From Tengunoibacter tsumagoiensis (GTDB lineage Bacteria > Chloroflexota > Ktedonobacteria > Ktedonobacterales > Ktedonobacteraceae), in contig NZ_BIFR01000001.1 in NCBI RefSeq assembly GCF_003967535.1, forward strand, positions 4,339,001 through 4,403,000: a DNA stretch of 64,000 bases, written 5' to 3'. This document shows positions 26,786 to 37,230 of this stretch, in pieces. Under the pieces are notes generated by a model, which was not told the DNA's origin, searched no databases, and worked only from the letters and a program-made list of their open reading frames with translations. Both the position numbers and the translations under genes were made by a program. The first letter of the stretch is position 1, and each line of letters begins with the position of its first letter.

Positions 26786-28663
26786 TTACAGCAAGGTTAA
26801 CAGGCTGTTGAGACGATTGACAAAGGTCACGGGATTCTCTAACTGCTCGCCGCTGCTCAAGACAGACTGGTCGAAGAGCACGTTTGCCCAATCGCTAAAA
26901 CGCCCTTCATTGTGCTCCTGTTTGATCTTTAGCACAATTGGATGCTGCGGATTAATCTCTAGAATGGGTTTATCCTCAGGGACGTTCTGGCCGGCAGATT
27001 GTAAAAGCCGCTTCAGGCTTGGATCAAGTCCATACTCATCAACCACCAGACAGGCCGGAGAGGAGATCAGGCGCGTGGTCGTGCGAACATCTTTGACTTT
27101 GTCGCCCAGCACCACTTTGAGTCGATCCAGCAGGTCTTTGGCCTCATCGGCGCTCTTCTGCTGCTCCTCTTTCTCCTGTTCGTCCTCAAATTTCGAGAGG
27201 TCAACCTCGCCTTTGGAGACGGATTGGAGCTGCGTGCCCTGGAATTCGCGGAGCTCAGGAATCGCAATATGATCAACAGGATCGGAGAGCAAGAGAACTT
27301 CGAGCCCTTTCTTCTTGAAGATCTCCAGCAAGGGACTATCATTGGCAGCCGCATGGCTATCTGCAACAATATAGTAGATCTTGTCCTGGCCCTCTTTCAT
27401 GCGTCCTACATACTCTTCCAGGGAGACATCCTGTGTCTCTCCAGATGAGGCAGTTGTGGAGAAGCGCAGCAGTTTGCCCAGGGTCTCACGATTGGCGAAA
27501 TCTTCCAGAAGACCTTCTTTAAGGACGCGACCAAACTCACGCCAGAAAGTGGCATACTTCTCTTTATCGTTGTTAGCAATATCAGAGAAGAGTCCCAGAA
27601 CTTTCTTGACCGAGTTCGAGCGAATGGCGTCGATCATCTTATTCTGCTGTAAGAGCTCACGTGAGACGTTCAATGGCAGGTCATTCGAGTCGATGACACC
27701 ACGAATGAAACGGAGATAGCGGGGCATAAGCTTCTCAGCATCGTCCATGATGAAGACACGGCGCACATACAGCTTGACGCCATGGTGATATTCGCGTGAG
27801 AAGAGGTCAAATGGAGCCTGACCAGGGACATACAGCAGGATCGTGTATTCCTGTACACCTTCCATCCGGCTATGAACATACGCCAGAGGGGTATTGAAGT
27901 CATGCGCCACATGCTTGTAGAATTCGTTGTATTCCTCTTCAGTGATCTCGCTCTTCGATCGAGTCCAGAGGGCGGAGGCACTATTGACGACCTCGTATTC
28001 GTCCTTATCCTCAGCCTCGACCTTCATCTCGATTGGCAGCATAATATGGTCAGAGTATTTGCGGACGATGGTGCGGAGTTGATAGCCGCTAAGGAACTCG
28101 TCCTCATCCTCGCGCAGATGGAGGATGACATCGGTTCCTCGACCCTCTTTCTCGATGGTCTCCAGCGTATATTCACCCTGGCCATTGGATTCCCACTGCA
28201 CGCCCTCTTCGACAGCAGCGCCAGCGCGACGGGTCAGCACAGTGACTTTATCGGCCACAACAAAAGATGAGTAGAAACCAACACCAAACTGACCAATGAT
28301 ATTGGCATCCTTCTGTTGATCACCCGTCAAAGATTGGAAGAACTCACGCGTTCCAGATTTGGCAATGGTGCCAAGATGCTGGATCACGTCCTCTCGCGTC
28401 ATACCAATACCATTATCAGATACAGTAATTGTTCGAGCATCCTTATCATAGGTGACGCGAATCTTAAAATTTGAATCATGTTCATATAGGGCCGAGTTGG
28501 ACAGTGCATCAAACCGCAAACGGTCGATCGCATCAGAAGCATTGGAGATAAGCTCGCGTAAAAAGATCTCCTTATTGCTGTACAGCGAGTGAATCATCAG
28601 ATCCAAAAGCTGTTTTACTTCAGCCTGAAAACCTAATGTCTCCTTATGAGTATCTGTCGCCAT
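26786..28663 (-). CDS. htpG: Molecular chaperone HtpG (Hsp90)
   Basis: 625 residues, full length for bacterial Hsp90. The N-terminal ATPase domain shows the GHKL motifs: [38 protein letters not shown] and '[10 protein letters not shown]'. The middle domain carries the conserved 'LYVRRVFI' and '[11 protein letters not shown]' segments, with the arginine that contacts ATP. The C-terminal dimerisation domain follows and ends without an MEEVD tail, as expected in bacteria. It folds and remodels client proteins in the cytoplasm with DnaK. AGAGAGG lies eight bases before the ATG. I saw no CIRCE element upstream, so HrcA control is not evident. Confidence 0.97.
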   Translation of the reverse strand: MATDTHKETLGFQAEVKQLLDLMIHSLYSNKEIFLRELISNASDAIDRLRFDALSNSALYEHDSNFKIRVTYDKDARTITVSDNGIGMTREDVIQHLGTIAKSGTREFFQSLTGDQQKDANIIGQFGVGFYSSFVVADKVTVLTRRAGAAVEEGVQWESNGQGEYTLETIEKEGRGTDVILHLREDEDEFLSGYQLRTIVRKYSDHIMLPIEMKVEAEDKDEYEVVNSASALWTRSKSEITEEEYNEFYKHVAHDFNTPLAYVHSRMEGVQEYTILLYVPGQAPFDLFSREYHHGVKLYVRRVFIMDDAEKLMPRYLRFIRGVIDSNDLPLNVSRELLQQNKMIDAIRSNSVKKVLGLFSDIANNDKEKYATFWREFGRVLKEGLLEDFANRETLGKLLRFSTTASSGETQDVSLEEYVGRMKEGQDKIYYIVADSHAAANDSPLLEIFKKKGLEVLLLSDPVDHIAIPELREFQGTQLQSVSKGEVDLSKFEDEQEKEEQQKSADEAKDLLDRLKVVLGDKVKDVRTTTRLISSPACLVVDEYGLDPSLKRLLQSAGQNVPEDKPILEINPQHPIVLKIKQEHNEGRFSDWANVLFDQSVLSSGEQLENPVTFVNRLNSLLTLL

Positions 28664-28862
28664 AACTTATACCTCTCTTACAACACTTTATCGATAGAAG
28701 TATCGACAGTAAATATTTTGGACCATGTACGTGGCACCACCCTGTACTGTACCAAAAATAACACTTTTTTTCAACTCTTGCTCTGTGCAATGCTAGAGCT
28801 TTCTAGGTCTACAGCCATCTCACCTATTATAGTCACCTGCCCCCTTCCTTTGCCTACTCTTT

Positions 28863-29596
28863 CACCATACCAGCCAGCCCCTCTATAACATCGTTTCCGT
28901 TTCCAATGAAGCCATGGTGGGGCTCACACAGCGGAATGGGACCAGTGGAAAGAGACAAGCTACTTTCCCTACTTTACATTGTATGATATTATTTATCATG
29001 TACGAGACAAGAAAAAAAGTAGGAAAGGTCGCTTGTCTCCTTCCACAACGTGAAGCTCCACCATGGTCGCCCCTCCATAGCATCATTTCCCGTTTCCAAT
29101 GAAGCCATGGTGGGGCTCACACAGCGGAATGGGAACCGCGGAAAGAGACAAGCAACTTTCCCTACTTTACAGTGCATGATACGTTTTTGCTGTGAAATAT
29201 CACAATACAAGTAGGGAAGGTCGCTTGTCTCCTTCCACAACGTGAAGCTCCACCATGGTCGCCCCACCATAGCATCATTTCCCGTTTCCAATGAAGCCAT
29301 GGTGGGGCTCACACAGCGGAATGGGAACCGTGGAAAGAGACAAGCAACTTTCCCTACTTTACAGTGCATGATACGTTTTTGCTGTGGAAGATCACAATAC
29401 AAGTAGGGAAGGTCGCTTGTCTCCTTCCGCAACGTGAAGCTCCACCATGCCAGCCCCTCCATAACCTCATTTCCCACTCCCCACGTAAGCCATAGTGGGG
29501 CTCACACAGCGGAATGGGAACCGTGGAAAGAGACAAGCTACTTTCCCTACTATATATGCAGAATGTGTTTTTGTTGCGGAAGATCATAATACAAGT
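28863..29596. repeat. Tandem array of 193-bp fold-back (hairpin) units
   Basis: Three nearly complete units start at 28898, 29091 and 29283 (periods of 193, 192 and 193 bases). A truncated fourth runs from about 29476 to 29596, and the tail of a preceding unit lies at 28863-28897. Units are almost identical. Each is itself a long imperfect palindrome: the left arm (GCCATGGTGGGGCTC, then GAGACAAGC and TTTCCCTACTT) is complemented by the right arm (AAGTAGGGAA, GCTTGTCTC, GAAGCTCCACCATGG). Each could form a hairpin of roughly 160 bases in DNA or RNA. It lies between htpG and the sensor-like membrane protein. Open frames across it follow the repeats and are not genes. Confidence 0.92.
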
Positions 29597-29742
29597 TATG
29601 CAGCTCAACTTAATGTCTCTGATACAGTCCCCTGGATGCATGATAACTATCTGCAACATTGGAATGCTGAAGCATTGAACAGGTCATGACCCCCCACAAT
29701 TCAAATCGAGGGCTTTCATTCAAGCCGAAAGTAAATGGCCGT

Positions 29743-31425
29743 TTAAAAATCCTTCAGTCGCTGTAACACGCCCCAGACCGTCAACAGACCGGTCAAAGGA
29801 AAGAGCAGGACAGTTAACCACAGGTAGAGGTTGATCGCGCTACGGGTATCAGCGAGCGTCTGATTATAATGATCATAATTGGCCTTACTTAAGGCCGAGA
29901 CTGCGTCTGAGAAGCCAGAAAAATCGGTATTTGACTCACCTGTACTTAAGGTTTCTGCACCATTCAAATCTCCACCACCAGCGACCGCACGTATCCTGAC
30001 ATCAATGCTTTTATACGCCTGCCACTGCTGATCCATCGCGCTTAAAGGCTGATCCTCCTCGTTCCAGGTTCGATTATTGTGTGCAGCTTGCTTCAATGTC
30101 TCTATCTGCTTGACGTTTGCCTGCCAATCAGCATCCCACTTATTGATCTGCTCCTGATCCTTAAATGCCAGAGCAATAAGCCAGCGAGACTCATCGGCAT
30201 TGGCCTGGGTGCCGATTCGCTTCAGGCGAGTAGCAGCATACACGCTGGCATAATCATCCTGAACAAGCTGCTGATAGGCCCCATGTTGCAGTGCATCGGC
30301 TGAAGCTGGCTGGCCCATCAAATTTCCCATGGTGGCCAGGAGCAGGAGACTGATCACTACACAGATAAGCAGGGCAGGCGTTAGCCCGGGATTCAGCACC
30401 CGATGATTCATAAACATCAGACGCAGAACCACGAACAAGAGCAATGTCCCAAAGGTCAGACAGAAGAGGAGGCTTACCCAGAAGGTCATCGTTAAAAAAT
30501 TCTGGCTATCCCCATAGGCCTGCTGAAGATGCTCATTATTGATCGAGCTTAAACATTCAACATTACTTTCAATACCCCCAAAAGCCCATTCTTTGGGATC
30601 AGCCAGATGCTGATCGGCACCGATTGAGCAGGACGGAAGGCTCGCAAAGTCTTCGACAAACTGTGGCGTATGATGAATCTTTGTCTGGAGAATAGCATTG
30701 GCATGCAGATAGGTCGCGTATGCCTTGCTCAGATGTGGATCGTTTGGATCATTCTTACTCGCCGCCGCCGCATACTCCTGCTGTATAACCGTCCAATCGC
30801 CTACATATTCTTCCAGGCCGACGGTAATTCTTTCTGTCGCAGTACGCTCGCCCGGATACGAGGCATTATGGATCGCATTAAATAGTTGCTGATTGGTCAT
30901 AACAATCTCTGCATCGATATTGTGTTGATCACAATCATGGACCGTCAGTTGCCCAATCACAGTACTTCCATGCGCCGTAACAAGCGAGCATGGCTCCTGC
31001 GTGGTTAAAGAACCGGTTGCCAGGAAATCAGCAACTTTCGCATCAATATCATTGATATACTGGCCCATAGTCTGAGCGGCATCAACGCTGGGCACACTAC
31101 CACTGGCAATGGTCTCCAGATCGTTAGAGGCGCGGGTAAGCGACTGCCAGCTATAGAGAGCCAACAAGAGCGACAGAAGAAGGGTCAACGCGGCCAGGCT
31201 GATAAATTGCCCCCTGAGCGTCTTACGAGCTGCCAGCCAGACACGAGAGGCAGCAGCCTTTAGCGCCCCATTCTGCGTGGCAGACGGGCTCTGCTGCTTC
31301 TGTACGCCACTCCCGGATGGAGCTGCACTGGAAGGAGTATAGTATGACGTGGTATGGATCGTAGGAGTACTATTCGGCGCTTGCTTTGGAGTTGGGGTTG
31401 CCACTGACCCCTGTCGTCCAGCCAT
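29743..31425 (-). CDS. Four-TM sensor-like membrane protein in a PknG-like kinase cluster
   Basis: 560 residues. A disordered Pro/Ser/Thr/Gln-rich cytoplasmic N-terminus of about 65 residues is followed by TM1 (about 75-95), an extracellular helical region of about 220 residues with Cys pairs, TM2 and TM3 (about 320-385), a second extracellular helical region of about 150 residues, and TM4 near the C-terminus, which ends in a short cytoplasmic tail. The layout resembles chemoreceptor-like four-helix-bundle sensors without a signalling domain. It resembles in outline the membrane protein GlnX that works with PknG in mycobacteria, but I cannot show homology by eye. It is downstream of the VWA and kinase genes on the same strand (73-base gap) and could be the sensor for that kinase. 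Confidence 0.8.
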   Translation of the reverse strand: MAGRQGSVATPTPKQAPNSTPTIHTTSYYTPSSAAPSGSGVQKQQSPSATQNGALKAAASRVWLAARKTLRGQFISLAALTLLLSLLLALYSWQSLTRASNDLETIASGSVPSVDAAQTMGQYINDIDAKVADFLATGSLTTQEPCSLVTAHGSTVIGQLTVHDCDQHNIDAEIVMTNQQLFNAIHNASYPGERTATERITVGLEEYVGDWTVIQQEYAAAASKNDPNDPHLSKAYATYLHANAILQTKIHHTPQFVEDFASLPSCSIGADQHLADPKEWAFGGIESNVECLSSINNEHLQQAYGDSQNFLTMTFWVSLLFCLTFGTLLLFVVLRLMFMNHRVLNPGLTPALLICVVISLLLLATMGNLMGQPASADALQHGAYQQLVQDDYASVYAATRLKRIGTQANADESRWLIALAFKDQEQINKWDADWQANVKQIETLKQAAHNNRTWNEEDQPLSAMDQQWQAYKSIDVRIRAVAGGGDLNGAETLSTGESNTDFSGFSDAVSALSKANYDHYNQTLADTRSAINLYLWLTVLLFPLTGLLTVWGVLQRLKDF

Positions 31426-31498
31426 AGCTTTTATCTTCTTTCATCATAGCAGCGGCTGCTATCGCTGTCATGTTGTATAAAAAACGTTCTGATATACC

Positions 31499-32761
31499 TT
31501 ATTTTAATTTTGATGTTTTGCTCATATTGATCGCCAGGGTTTTACGAGCGACGGCATCAGCCTGAGTATTCAGGCGAATAGTTCCTTTGGCGTCCCGCGA
31601 GACGATATCGGTCAGGAGCTTTGTGACACGAGCATTGCCGGTCCGCTCACTTATCTCCAGGGCACGTCCTAACAAACGTGTGGCCTTCTCTTTATCGCCT
31701 GCTGCCAGAGCATCCTGACCCTCTTTGATATGACGAGAGAGCTCTTCTTGATTGGTATAGTGAGCAATATGCTCTTCAATCTGAGCTGCCAGCGCCATAT
31801 CTTCTGTCCATTGAACAAAGACCCAGCCAGTGCGATCGCTCTTCTCTTCTAATTCCTTGTTTCCACTAACCGTGTATTTGAAGCTCGGTCGCACCACCAT
31901 AAACTGCTGCCCCGGAGCATTGGCCGTCAGATCCAGATCCAGCAGATAATCACGCTGGTCTCCGGGTGCAAACGAGCCAAGGGCCAGGACCTGCTGGCGA
32001 GGACTGGCAGGGTCAGGCTCTATCCCCAATGGCACGATGCTTGGATAGACCTGCTGAATAGCTGCTATACGCACACCAACAGGCGTCCAGAGTGAGAGCC
32101 GTGTATTGGCGATGGCGGTCTTACGCATCTCGCTAAATGAGGTACTAAAGGCAGACTCAATCTGATTTGGTGTGGGAATTATATCAGCGGACCCACGCGT
32201 CGCACCGGCCATATGCAGCAGTTCGGCTGCATCCCAGTCGGTTCCAACTCCCCAGGCGTTGATACTCATATTGGCTGTACTACAGCGAGCGACAGCCCGA
32301 TCCAGCGCCTGTCTCTGCTCTCCTTCGTTCTTACCATCCGTCAGAAAGAGGATCTTCACGGCCCGCGAGCTATCCGCACTCAGTTTATCGACAATCGTAT
32401 TCAAGGCGGTACTCATTCGTGTTCCACTAGAGGCAGATACACTCTGAAGCGCCGCAATGGCCCGCTTCTTATTCTCTGCATTCCCTACAGCTGGTCCGAA
32501 GAGCACGCGAGCATTGTCGTTAAAGGTAACGACGAGAAAGATCATACTATCATCAAGCGCCTGGACAACCTTGATGGCTCCATCGCGAGCCGCACGCATC
32601 TTCGTTCCATCCATCGAACCGGATCGATCGAGCGCAATGGCTAAAGAGAGAGGTGCGGGGGCAACAGCCACGGTCTCATCTACTTTCATCGAGAGGACCG
32701 CCTGCATAGTCGTCTGCCCCAGGCGCAGGTATGGATTATGGTACGCTTTTACGGTAAACAT
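31499..32761 (-). CDS. VWA-domain protein in a PknG-like kinase cluster
   Basis: 420 residues. The von Willebrand factor A domain spans about 40-210. Its MIDAS metal site is complete: DRSGS, a Thr in SGTRMSTAL, and the Asp of FLTDGKNEG. A beta-rich middle region follows, then a helical C-terminus (about 310-400) with a TPR-like helix pair (EGQDALAAGDKEKATRLLGRALEI). There is no signal peptide, so it is probably cytoplasmic. VWA domains bind protein partners through the metal. It lies 35 bases after the kinase gene and 73 before the membrane protein gene, suggesting one three-gene operon. Confidence 0.88.
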   Translation of the reverse strand: MFTVKAYHNPYLRLGQTTMQAVLSMKVDETVAVAPAPLSLAIALDRSGSMDGTKMRAARDGAIKVVQALDDSMIFLVVTFNDNARVLFGPAVGNAENKKRAIAALQSVSASSGTRMSTALNTIVDKLSADSSRAVKILFLTDGKNEGEQRQALDRAVARCSTANMSINAWGVGTDWDAAELLHMAGATRGSADIIPTPNQIESAFSTSFSEMRKTAIANTRLSLWTPVGVRIAAIQQVYPSIVPLGIEPDPASPRQQVLALGSFAPGDQRDYLLDLDLTANAPGQQFMVVRPSFKYTVSGNKELEEKSDRTGWVFVQWTEDMALAAQIEEHIAHYTNQEELSRHIKEGQDALAAGDKEKATRLLGRALEISERTGNARVTKLLTDIVSRDAKGTIRLNTQADAVARKTLAINMSKTSKLK

Positions 32762-32796
32762 CGCTTCTTCTTCTTTCTCTATTGCTGAACGGATTC

Positions 32797-35001
32797 TTAC
32801 AGCCAGCGCCAGGGAGCAACCCGATTCTTCCGCCGCACGACGCTCTCACGATCTTTTGGTTGTTTCGCGCGTCGCAGATATTCTTGATAGCTCTCCTCGG
32901 CTGCTATTCCTAATGTGCGCACCTGATTATTCGCAACCCCTGCAATCTGTACAGCCGCTGGTAGTTGCTGGCGTCGAGCCAGCTTCCAGGCAGCTTGATA
33001 GACATCGGCTCGCGCCAGATAATAGCGTGGATCTTCTGTCCGTCCCTCCAACCCATGCACTGCCTGCGCTGCACTCTCTACATTCTGGGGCGTCAATGGG
33101 GTCATGCGGCTGAGATAGAGCTCACAGAGGAGCAGACGAGCATCAATATACTTGGCTGCCGCCTCGTTCACACTGCTCAGCACACGGGCCGCCTCATCCC
33201 AGCGCTGGAGATTGAGCAGAGACATGGTGACGCCCAGAATCGCTTCTGTGTTGCCAGGATCAGCCTTCAAAACTTTGACATAGAGTTCTACCGCAGTTCC
33301 ATCATCACCCAGACGCGCGCTCACACGGGCCAGGGCCTGCTGCGGCGGCAGTTCGCCCGGCAGATCGGCCATCAGCTCACGATACTGGTCAGCTGCCGCA
33401 GCGGCCTTTCCCTGCGCCTCAAGCAGACGACCCGTGTACCAGGCGATCTTCCAGTTGCCCGGTGCCATTCGCTGCACCGTTGTCACCTCGGCCAGAGCCT
33501 GCGTATACTCGCCCTGATCAATATAGACCTCTGCCAGTCGTAAGTGAGCATCCAGGCTCCTGGGGTTTATCTTCAGAGCTTGTTTGTAGAAATTTTCGGC
33601 ATTCACATAATTGCCACCACGGAGCGCCTGATCACCAAAGCGCAGGGTGTCAATGGCCTTGTCTTTTTCATCAAGAACGGCCTCTCCGCGCAGTCCAAGC
33701 TTGCCAGTAGTGGTCAAAATACCCGGCACAAACAGGCGTGAGGCGATGGGCACACTGAGCGAACCACCAACGATCTGACGAAGCACGCCCGCTAGCTGAT
33801 CACTGAGCTCTTCAGCACTGTGAAATCGCTGCGATGGTCGGCTGCTCGTCCCTTTGGTCAACAAACGGTATAGCGCTGGATAATCGCGAAATGCCTTGTA
33901 ATATTCCGAGGAGGGCATGCCAAAGATCGGGCTGGCCAGATCCATCTGCGTGACCAGATAGGCCAGCGTACGACAGATGGTATATAGATCGGTCTCGGGC
34001 GAAGGGTTTTTGACTGCTTCAGGAGCATAGAAGCCATGTGTTCCATAGACGGCCCCTGGATGCGGTGTGTACTTAATGACGGTTCCCAGATCAATAAGCT
34101 TGACAACCTGAGTGCCATCCTTCAGAGTTTCAACCATGACGTTCTGGGGCTTAAAATCGCAGTAGACAAGCTCTAATTTGGCAAGATAGGTAAACGCTGG
34201 AAGAATACCCAGGATATAGTTAATGGCTTCGACAACCTCAAACGGTCGACCGCGCTCTTCCAGCAACTGATCAAGTGTTTTGCCATGGACATATTCCATC
34301 ACAATATAGCCCTGCACGCCTATCGTCACAAAATCATAGATTGAGACAATATTCGCATGCTTGATCGCGGCTAGAAACTCGCGCTCTTTGACGCTCTGCT
34401 CGACCATATCAGGATCGTCGTCGCTTAAGAGCGCTTTAATGACTACCTGGCGCTTTAAGACCTGATCCTCGGCCAGATAGACTGCTCCCATCCCACCAGC
34501 CCCAATCTCTTTCAAGACGCGATACTTATTATGAAGGATATTTCCTGGCTTAAGTTTGATAGCAGGTGGATCGGATGCAGCTGCTCCAGCGGACCCGCCG
34601 GAGGTGGGTCCAGTTATGCCAACATAGCTAAAGCCACACCGTCCACAGAACTTGACGCCAGCTACGCGCGGTCCCTTACATTGAGGACATTGGTCCAGAC
34701 CTGCCTGAGTAACATTGGCAGAAGCTACCAATGGAACCGATGAGGCAGCAGAGACGGCATCAACGACCATTCCACATTGCTCACAGATATCTTCATCTGG
34801 TGTCAGCGGATGTTGGCAGTTGGGACAATGGCCCGGTCGAGAACCTGAAGAGGCCGTTGGTAGCGTCAGAGGCGGGAAAGATAACGAGGATGAGGCCGCC
34901 ACAAAGGTTGGCGTGCTCACAGTTGACAGAACAGCACCGCAATTTTCACAGATATCGTCAGCGGGCCCAACCGGCTGCTGACAATTTGGGCACTTAGACA
35001 T
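32797..35001 (-). CDS. PknG-like Ser/Thr protein kinase with three zinc ribbons and TPR domain
   Basis: 734 residues. Three N-terminal zinc ribbons (CPNC..CENC, CPNC..CEQC, CPQC..CGRC) lie within residues 4-120. The kinase domain (about 155-400) has a glycine loop IGAGGMGAVYLA, VVIKAL lysine, VYCDFKPQNVM in place of HRDLKPxN, and LIDLG in place of DFG. These substitutions, the 'YGTHGFYAPE' segment and the TPR region (WKIAWYTGRLLEAQGK, ADLPGELPPQQALA) closely follow mycobacterial PknG, which has a rubredoxin-kinase-TPR build. PknG controls glutamate metabolism through an FHA protein in mycobacteria; the target here is unknown. The ORF extends to 35079, but GGAG seven bases before the ATG at 35001, which begins MSKCPNC, supports that start. 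Confidence 0.9.
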   Translation of the reverse strand: MSKCPNCQQPVGPADDICENCGAVLSTVSTPTFVAASSSLSFPPLTLPTASSGSRPGHCPNCQHPLTPDEDICEQCGMVVDAVSAASSVPLVASANVTQAGLDQCPQCKGPRVAGVKFCGRCGFSYVGITGPTSGGSAGAAASDPPAIKLKPGNILHNKYRVLKEIGAGGMGAVYLAEDQVLKRQVVIKALLSDDDPDMVEQSVKEREFLAAIKHANIVSIYDFVTIGVQGYIVMEYVHGKTLDQLLEERGRPFEVVEAINYILGILPAFTYLAKLELVYCDFKPQNVMVETLKDGTQVVKLIDLGTVIKYTPHPGAVYGTHGFYAPEAVKNPSPETDLYTICRTLAYLVTQMDLASPIFGMPSSEYYKAFRDYPALYRLLTKGTSSRPSQRFHSAEELSDQLAGVLRQIVGGSLSVPIASRLFVPGILTTTGKLGLRGEAVLDEKDKAIDTLRFGDQALRGGNYVNAENFYKQALKINPRSLDAHLRLAEVYIDQGEYTQALAEVTTVQRMAPGNWKIAWYTGRLLEAQGKAAAAADQYRELMADLPGELPPQQALARVSARLGDDGTAVELYVKVLKADPGNTEAILGVTMSLLNLQRWDEAARVLSSVNEAAAKYIDARLLLCELYLSRMTPLTPQNVESAAQAVHGLEGRTEDPRYYLARADVYQAAWKLARRQQLPAAVQIAGVANNQVRTLGIAAEESYQEYLRRAKQPKDRESVVRRKNRVAPWRWL

Positions 35002-35209
35002 GTGTTTTCTCCATCCAGGACACATGAAACAATTTGTTTCGATCAACCTAACACTACTGTTAAGCTGATAAAGATGCAATAGGTTTTGCTCAATATTTTC
35101 TCAATGAATGATGAGAAGCCCGTTTTTGTTTGCGGGCAATGGACGAAACACTCTCATTAAACGCAAAAGTTGAACTACTATCAAATCCGGCGACATTCTC
35201 ACCTATCCA

Positions 35210-36817
35210 TTGATTAATCATCCTCAATCCAGAGCCTCTCCAGTCCCTACCTCGAACCTTCTTACCTCCTTATTTATACTTAGAATAGACGCCCTACTAA
35301 CGATATGCCCTTTTATAGATCCAGGCATGTATGTAATGTGCCGCTTCTCTATGTATCTAAAAGAAAGTATTTACACCATGCCCTGGCTTCTATTGAAGAA
35401 CTTTTCAGGATCATTGAGCGATGGATGGAACAGAAAAGAGAAACACGCGCCTATCTTGCTGACAGCGCACCGCCGGGTTCTTATCATCCTTATCATCCTT
35501 CCCTGCCTCTTCATCACAGGGGGCATCTGGCTTCTGCACCCATTAGCATGGGCCAATCACCCTAACAAACCAGCGAATACAGTTCAGGCCATAGGCTGGG
35601 TTCAGAGCGATATCTATAACCTTGCCTTTGAAAACGTGACGGGGAATATTCAGGAGATTGATGTTACACAGGGTGAAACAGTCCACAAAGGGCAGGTGCT
35701 GGCACGTATCGACCCTGTCTCGCTCGAGCAGGCCGTCGCTATCGCACAGACAACTGCTGACGCAGCACAGGCGACTCTCTCAGCCAATCTGCTTCATCAG
35801 AGCGATACGATAGCGGCCATCCAGGCTCGTGTAGCAGCAGCTCAGGCGCTCGTTCGAGCTACCCAGAAACATGTCAACGCCACCTTTACATCTTCGGAGG
35901 CCAACATTCTCACCGCCAGAGTAATTCTTGATAGCGACCAGATGATTCTTCAGGCAGTCAAAAAAAGTACAGAGACAGAGATAGCACGTGCCACAGCTCA
36001 ACTTCAACGCGACATTCAGGTCTGTCAGACAACGTCAGCAGCAAGCATTCATGTGACCGTCCAACCCACCTCAACAGCAACCGCTTCATCCCCGCCATCG
36101 CCTGGACTGGCCACATGTCTACAACTGGCCAGAGCAACCTATCAACATGCAATCGCGGTCACTCGGGCCACCTTAACGACAGCACAGGCTCAGGTACAAA
36201 AAGATCAGCAATTTCTCAATGCAACTATTGCGAACGGGAATGCGAATAATACAGGAGTTGAAGAACAGCTTAAAAATGCCGAGTATATCCAGGTCGTTGC
36301 TGCCACCAATACCGATCGTAGCGGCGTGTTTGCTCAGGTAGTGGCTGCTCAGGGGCAGGTAGAGATCGCTTTAACTGAACTTGAGATCGCCAGAGAAAAT
36401 CTTGCACATGCGACGCTCATTGCGCCCCATAACGGCACTGTGACGGCCATCAATGGAACAGTTGGCGGTCCTCCAGGCGTCCAGACGAACCTTATTACTG
36501 GCAGTACCGCCACTCTGGGGGTCTTTATTCAGCTTGTTGATCTCACCACGATCCACCAGCTCCAGCTCCATGTGAATGAGACGGATATCACGAAAGTGAA
36601 GATTGGACAGGCAGTTCAGTTTACCCTGAAAACCTATGGAGCACATCTATTTCATGGAACAGTTGCCGCTATCTCTCCTAAAGCCCTATATGACAATGAG
36701 ACCAATCCTCCTGCAATTACCTATCCAGTAATCATCAGTATTGATCCACATAGTACACAAAGGATAACTTTGTTACCAGATATGAGCGTCACGGCAACAA
36801 TCATTGTTGAACCATAA
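35210..36817 (+). CDS. HlyD-family membrane fusion (adaptor) protein, orphan
   Basis: Up to 535 residues. A single membrane helix (VLIILIILPCLFITGGIWLL) follows an uncertain N-terminus. A biotinyl-lipoyl-like half motif (VTGNIQEIDVTQGETVHKGQVLARIDP), a long coiled-coil Ala/Gln-rich hairpin (about 180-400), the second lipoyl half (ATLIAPHNGTVTAINGTVGG) and a beta-barrel region (LHVNETDITKVKIGQAVQFT) follow. Such proteins connect ABC or RND exporters to the outside. In-frame Met codons at 35210, 35327, 35351 and 35378 compete, and none has a clear ribosome-binding site; 35378 would place the helix at a usual distance. There is no transporter gene next to it. Confidence 0.85.
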   Translation: MINHPQSRASPVPTSNLLTSLFILRIDALLTICPFIDPGMYVMCRFSMYLKESIYTMPWLLLKNFSGSLSDGWNRKEKHAPILLTAHRRVLIILIILPCLFITGGIWLLHPLAWANHPNKPANTVQAIGWVQSDIYNLAFENVTGNIQEIDVTQGETVHKGQVLARIDPVSLEQAVAIAQTTADAAQATLSANLLHQSDTIAAIQARVAAAQALVRATQKHVNATFTSSEANILTARVILDSDQMILQAVKKSTETEIARATAQLQRDIQVCQTTSAASIHVTVQPTSTATASSPPSPGLATCLQLARATYQHAIAVTRATLTTAQAQVQKDQQFLNATIANGNANNTGVEEQLKNAEYIQVVAATNTDRSGVFAQVVAAQGQVEIALTELEIARENLAHATLIAPHNGTVTAINGTVGGPPGVQTNLITGSTATLGVFIQLVDLTTIHQLQLHVNETDITKVKIGQAVQFTLKTYGAHLFHGTVAAISPKALYDNETNPPAITYPVIISIDPHSTQRITLLPDMSVTATIIVEP

Positions 36818-37230
36818 CAAGAAAGCTCATATTTCCTTGCCCGTTTTACAACTTTTCTCAGCATACAATATTCTTCAGCTTGTATTTACAAAACTTTCCA
36901 CTTTTTTTGCATTTTCAAGTTTGAAGCTAGCTAAACAGAATTATTCAATTCACAACTCCCTCTATGTGCCTTGCTTCTTTGTGTACTGCTAGGAAATGTC
37001 AGAAAGCTTTCATCTGCGTAATATAAGTGTTGCATTCTGCATACTCTGACAGAGTTAACGTAGTAAAAAATAACTACTACTTTACTCGCATTAGACATTG
37101 TAGTACAATGCTACCACAATGTTTTCTTACACTTTTTCTGTAAGAGGGGCGGGCATAGCTTCTATCATACATACGCGGTTCGATCGAAGCTGTTCGCCAG
37201 TAAAAGACATAAAAAAAAAGGAGTCTAGTC
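36818..37230. other. AT-rich intergenic region upstream of the BldC-like gene
   Basis: About 410 bases, strongly AT-rich, with short dyads near 37055-37080 (GTAGT / ACTAC) and 37095-37125. It should hold the promoter of the small HTH gene. I see no gene. Confidence 0.4.

Noticed and set aside
28664-28862. CIRCE or other heat-shock operator upstream of htpG
   Set aside because: No TTAGCACTC-N9-GAGTGCTAA match is visible in this stretch.
28863-29596. CRISPR array
   Set aside because: Units are 193 bp and nearly identical throughout, with no unique spacers and no cas genes.
28883-29659. Several open frames on both strands across the repeat array, with recurring Trp-Ser-Phe-Thr-Leu blocks
   Set aside because: They follow the 193-bp DNA repeat, lack ribosome-binding sites and exist only because the unit happens to keep a frame open.
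37165-37200. tRNA-like GGTTCGATCG stretch
   Set aside because: No acceptor stem or cloverleaf can be built around it.
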